A DNA stretch of 5,881 nucleotides, taken from Candidatus Bipolaricaulota bacterium (GTDB lineage: Bacteria > Bipolaricaulota > Bipolaricaulia > UBA7950 > UBA9294). The stretch lies in contig CP070725.1 in assembly GCA_020350845.1 (NCBI GenBank), positions 570,888 to 576,768 on the forward strand. Direction: 5' to 3'. Within the stretch, counting starts at the first letter, position 1. Each line of letters opens with the position of its first letter. Below the pieces are notes generated by a model that was given only the letters and a program-made list of their open reading frames with translations, was not told where the DNA came from and did no database searches. A program made the position numbers and the translations under genes. Of this stretch, positions 5,001 through 5,881 are shown piece by piece.

Positions 5001-5881
5001 AGCTGGCCCATCGCGTCGTACTCGAAGGTGGTCTCGAGGGGAGTCTCCGTCGCGTAGGCGAAGGCCATCGCCTGTAGCCTCCCCATCGCGTCGTATCGGT
5101 AGCGGATCGTCTCGAACGCGTCGGGCTCCGTCCGCGAGGTCAGCCGCCCGGCAGGGTCGTAGCCGAGGTGCGTGACCCCACCGAGGGGATCGATCGCGGA
5201 GGTCACGCGCCCGGCGGCGTCGTAGACGAACTGCCACCGCCGGCCGTCGGGATCGGTCGAGGAGGTCACGTTCCCCTCGGCGTCCCGCGCGAGGGACCAC
5301 GTGTTCCCGAGGGCGTCGTGGATCGTGCCGAGGTTCCCGTTCCCGTCGTACGTATAGACGGTGGTGTTCCCCGTGGGACCGATCTCGTCCACCACCCGGC
5401 CGAGTCCGTCGACCTCGTAGATCGTGCTCCCGCCCAGCGCGTCCACTCGCTCGATCAAGTTGCCGACTGCGTCGTAGACGTACCTCGTCCGCGCCCCGGA
5501 GGCGTCCGTGACCGAGGTCAGCCGCCCGAGGGCGTCGTACGCATAGGAGGTCGTGCGCCCCAGTGGATCCGTCTCGTGGGTCGGGAGCCCGATCGGGGAG
5601 TACTCAACGTGGAAGCGTCCTCCGAGAGGATCGGTGGCGGAGGAAAGCTGGCCGAGGGCATCGTAGGCGTATCTGACCTCGTCGTCCCCCGACCGGACGG
5701 AGACGATACGGTCCCCGACGTCGTACGCTCGGGTGGTCACCAGCCCGTTGGCGTAGGTCGTCGAGACGGGATTCCCGACGGCGTCGTAGGACGTGGCCGT
5801 CGTATTGCCCAGGGGATCGATCTCCCGGACGCACTGTCCGAGGGCGTCGTACTCGTAGGACCACACCGACCCCACAGGATC
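2030..5881 (-). CDS. RHS/YD-repeat protein with embedded HExxH domain and C-terminal DUF11-like module (5' end outside window)
   Basis: This is the C-terminal 1283 residues of a giant RHS-family protein; the frame is open to the right edge, so the GTG at 5875 is not its start (numbering below counts that codon as residue 1). RHS proteins fold their YD repeats into a hollow beta-shell that encloses a variable C-terminal cargo, often a toxin, and are exported or surface-attached. Order seen: about 26 YD repeats (1-545), a spacer (546-636), RHS core ending in DPMG (637-735), a domain of unknown family with HEDEH at 837-841 (736-965), a Pro/Thr-rich linker (966-1065), a DUF11-like sandwich (1066-1187), and an unrecognised charged tail (1188-1281). 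The signal peptide and any secretion domain would be in the missing N-terminus. Having 546 residues after the core, including a wall-protein-like module, is unusual compared with the typical 100-150 residue toxin tip. It could be a toxin, a surface protease or a structural surface protein. No immunity gene follows. Confidence 0.93.
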   Translation of the reverse strand, partial: DPVGSVWSYEYDALGQCVREIDPLGNTTATSYDAVGNPVSTTYANGLVTTRAYDVGDRIVSVRSGDDEVRYAYDALGQLSSATDPLGGRFHVEYSPIGLPTHETDPLGRTTSYAYDALGRLTSVTDASGARTRYVYDAVGNLIERVDALGGSTIYEVDGLGRVVDEIGPTGNTTVYTYDGNGNLGTIHDALGNTWSLARDAEGNVTSSTDPDGRRWQFVYDAAGRVTSAIDPLGGVTHLGYDPAGRLTSRTEPDAFETIRYRYDAMGRLQAMAFAYATETPLETTFEYDAMGQLVGASNEAVRLRFEVDPRGRLVALHDDARGRSLTFTNDALGRRTSMTDPEGTTTRYTYDAAGELTRIDHDGTSIALFYDSVGWRTGVAWETGAELRSVRDALGRITQIASTRGDPVVTETIDFTYDAEGNLTETSFSDGDAIRYQYDALNRLIAERRTGTLSYDHTYDYDGAGNRTESSGAGLASSWSYDAAGRLVSGMTGGETTSYEYDTAGRLVERSGPDGTLWLGYDGFGRLRSVSTEDETVTYGYDPFGNVAWTGGEGFGEQPLMAPALPPTAMALLVQHHDRREPVANADPFVAAPVVTPLEDAVAVYSVPQEVVRKIVHGPGVDDPLLLVQDGEQYAILGDGLGSVRRLLDEDGASVAFYEYDAFGNAMDVVDPIGNPLRFAGRTADPVSGFYDLRARAYDPALGRFIGPDQLVTGRPVNLYAYAGNNPLIYADPMGQEFERKAPFTDRMRHYSPNSRGGYTWPKIEVNIPPSYAGIVIEEQACCWIVPGTGKFKFSAQAGHVRPGDQGTLPQGGNGAGSTVTIPPAAGNDDPAGRINAHEDEHVALWNKAHDAFIGPLEDRVASVTWPRWHKHGKTVEQCIKNLKKCIRWQETINAFIRAGNAANRMLDERDANYMRGQWVNRNGTWVWELHNNNPPGYSQNYQNWDNSMRQAMDAIAALFSFATRDCPPHDPCLPSWWPWPRRGLCPPAPTHSPTPVPPPRPTAPVPTGRPAPPTPAPRGRGPVTPTPKTPLPVPRKTPRAPGETGGGYGRGTPTPAPTPTTPVLSGSTFVVDHPEAMPGTTLTYTLTVLESGGAATTATAEISLPAAVHYVAGSAVASAGAVTYDEALRGLHWTGPVDASGAVTIDLAGTLDLFVPEEAVVVVAAVVTAPGTEESVALEAPTTVIEDPVLECVIRLGDDSRDEYRDGGTYRQMVMTHNTRRVEFFRSELEIYRTSSLASSRQRACARSIHSHLRSSDEAREEQLAEAFWHAFTGTAVPPEE
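2033..2314 (-). other. Unrecognised C-terminal tail of the RHS protein
   Basis: Residues 1188-1281 follow the DUF11-like module. The segment is rich in Arg, Glu, Asp and Ser, with the opening part ECVIRLGDDSRDEYRDGG, a middle likely beta/alpha part (TRRVEFFRSELEIYRT) and a predicted helical end (SSDEAREEQLAEAFWHAF). It has two Cys (1192 and 1245) and no LPxTG, no PEP-CTERM and no hydrophobic anchor, so the protein does not seem to be wall- or membrane-anchored at this end. I do not recognise the family. It might be a small toxin tip, a sorting signal or a binding domain; none of these can be shown from the sequence. Confidence 0.45.
2315..2680 (-). other. DUF11-like beta-sandwich module in the RHS protein
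   Basis: Residues 1066-1187 match the typical course of DUF11 repeats found in bacterial surface and secreted proteins: an opening strand, the PGTTLTYTLTV string (1078-1088), a LPAAVHYVAGS stretch (1104-1114), an LHWTG strand (1131-1135) and a closing run of Val-rich strands. DUF11 modules act as spacers or adhesive stalks outside the cell. Their presence after the RHS core suggests that this part of the protein lies outside the shell. There is a single copy here. Confidence 0.7.
2681..2980 (-). repeat. Pro/Thr-rich low-complexity linker with a Cys/His/Trp-rich entry
   Basis: Residues 966-1065 are dominated by Pro with Thr, Ala, Arg and Gly, in short runs such as PTPAPTPTTP. Such segments are extended, flexible linkers joining extracellular domains. 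The first 20 residues hold three Cys (966, 972, 985), a His (969) and a WWPWP string, a compact patch that could bind metal or form a disulfide. On the DNA level it is a GC-rich, simple-sequence tract prone to slippage. Confidence 0.75.
2981..3670 (-). other. Post-core domain with HExxH zinc-protease-like motif
   Basis: Residues 736-965 follow the DPMG end of the RHS core. The motif HEDEH (837-841, bases 3367 to 3353) fits HExxH, the zinc-binding and catalytic motif of zincin metallopeptidases, and sits in a likely helix (INAHEDEHVALWNKAHD). Possible third ligands are His849 or Glu857. Four Cys (781, 782, 878, 885) could form disulfides. The second half (about 865-950) is rich in Asn, Trp, Lys and Arg and unlike the repeats before it. 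By position it is the cargo/toxin site of RHS proteins, and metallopeptidase cargo is known in polymorphic toxin systems. The family itself is not recognised and the activity is inferred from one motif. Confidence 0.5.
3671..3967 (-). other. RHS-associated core domain
   Basis: Residues 637-735 carry the conserved core found in RHS, wapA and related proteins: GDGLGSVRRLLDEDG (637-651), YEYDAFGN (657-664), LRFAGRTADPVSGFYDLRAR (676-695), YDPALGRFIGPDQL (697-710), and NLYAYAGNNPLIYADPMG (717-734). In characterised RHS toxins this module plugs the shell and includes the autocleavage site that frees the C-terminal cargo, just after the DPxG motif. The motif here is DPMG, so cleavage near residue 734 is plausible though not shown. 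Confidence 0.92.
4241..5881 (-). repeat. Tandem YD-repeat array (about 26 copies in window)
   Basis: Units of the form x-YD-xx-Gx recur about every 20-23 residues from the right edge to residue 545, for example EYDALGQ, SYDAVGN, AYDALGR, VYDAAGR, RYDAMGR, QYDALNR and GYDPFGN. Most are followed by variants of a DPLG or DPDG turn. The period is near 63 bases. On the plus strand this appears as recurring GGGCGTCGTA-like words. A few units are degenerate (AYDVGDR, EYSPIGL, EVDPRGR, TNDALGR). Longer spacings of 25-26 residues occur after units 13 and 19. The repeats build the spiral beta-sheet shell. Confidence 0.93.

Noticed and set aside
2903..5077. 724-codon open frame on the plus strand opposite the RHS gene
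   Set aside because: It is the antisense shadow of the YD repeats and core. Its protein is Arg/Val/Glu/Asp-rich with no recognisable domain, and the minus-strand frame has clear family motifs throughout.
5873..5875. GTG at 5875 as start of the RHS protein
   Set aside because: The frame stays open to the right edge (the preceding codons read DP, completing a DP-x-G turn of a YD repeat), so the gene continues outside the window.
4241..5881. Regular ~63-bp repetition as a CRISPR or satellite array
   Set aside because: The repeats are imperfect, in frame, and encode YD repeat units; there are no constant repeats with unique spacers.

Overview
The window reads as bacterial chromosome of high GC content, with all three recognisable genes on the minus strand. 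Transcription therefore runs from the right edge to the left. From right to left the layout is: (1) the 3' part of a very large RHS/YD-repeat protein gene (5881 to 2030, 5' end outside the window); (2) an intergenic gap of about 173 bp with a hairpin and a near-consensus sigma70-type promoter; (3) a complete gene for a duplicated ABC ATPase of the BMP-family/simple-sugar-nucleoside importer type (1856 to 324); (4) the first 109 codons of its membrane permease partner (327 to 1), which overlaps the ATPase by 4 bases (GTGA).

The RHS protein is the most interesting object. The visible part has about 26 YD repeats with a period near 21 residues (63 bp), followed by a canonical RHS core module ending in a DPMG motif. 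Unlike most RHS polymorphic toxins it does not end with a short toxin tip. After the core come a roughly 230-residue domain carrying an HEDEH (HExxH) zinc-protease-like motif, a short Cys/His/Trp-rich segment, a 100-residue Pro/Thr-rich linker, a DUF11-like beta-sandwich, and a charged C-terminal tail of about 94 residues that I do not recognise. No immunity-like gene follows it.

The ATPase and permease clearly form one operon, with a 4-base overlap. The promoter TTGACG-17 bp-TATGAT sits directly upstream, and its -10 box overlaps the most upstream plausible ATG codons of the ATPase frame. With the AAAGGAG Shine-Dalgarno sequence further down, this argues for a rare CTG start codon and a 510-residue protein. 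The substrate-binding lipoprotein (BMP/Med type) that such importers need is not upstream, where the RHS gene lies. It may be beyond the left edge or elsewhere. The RHS gene and the transporter look like functionally unrelated neighbours.

The phylum cannot be fixed. PT-rich linkers joined to DUF11 domains and large RHS proteins are common in Chloroflexota and several other environmental GC-rich phyla, which is only a weak hint. No RNA genes, CRISPR arrays, insertion sequences or attachment sites were seen.
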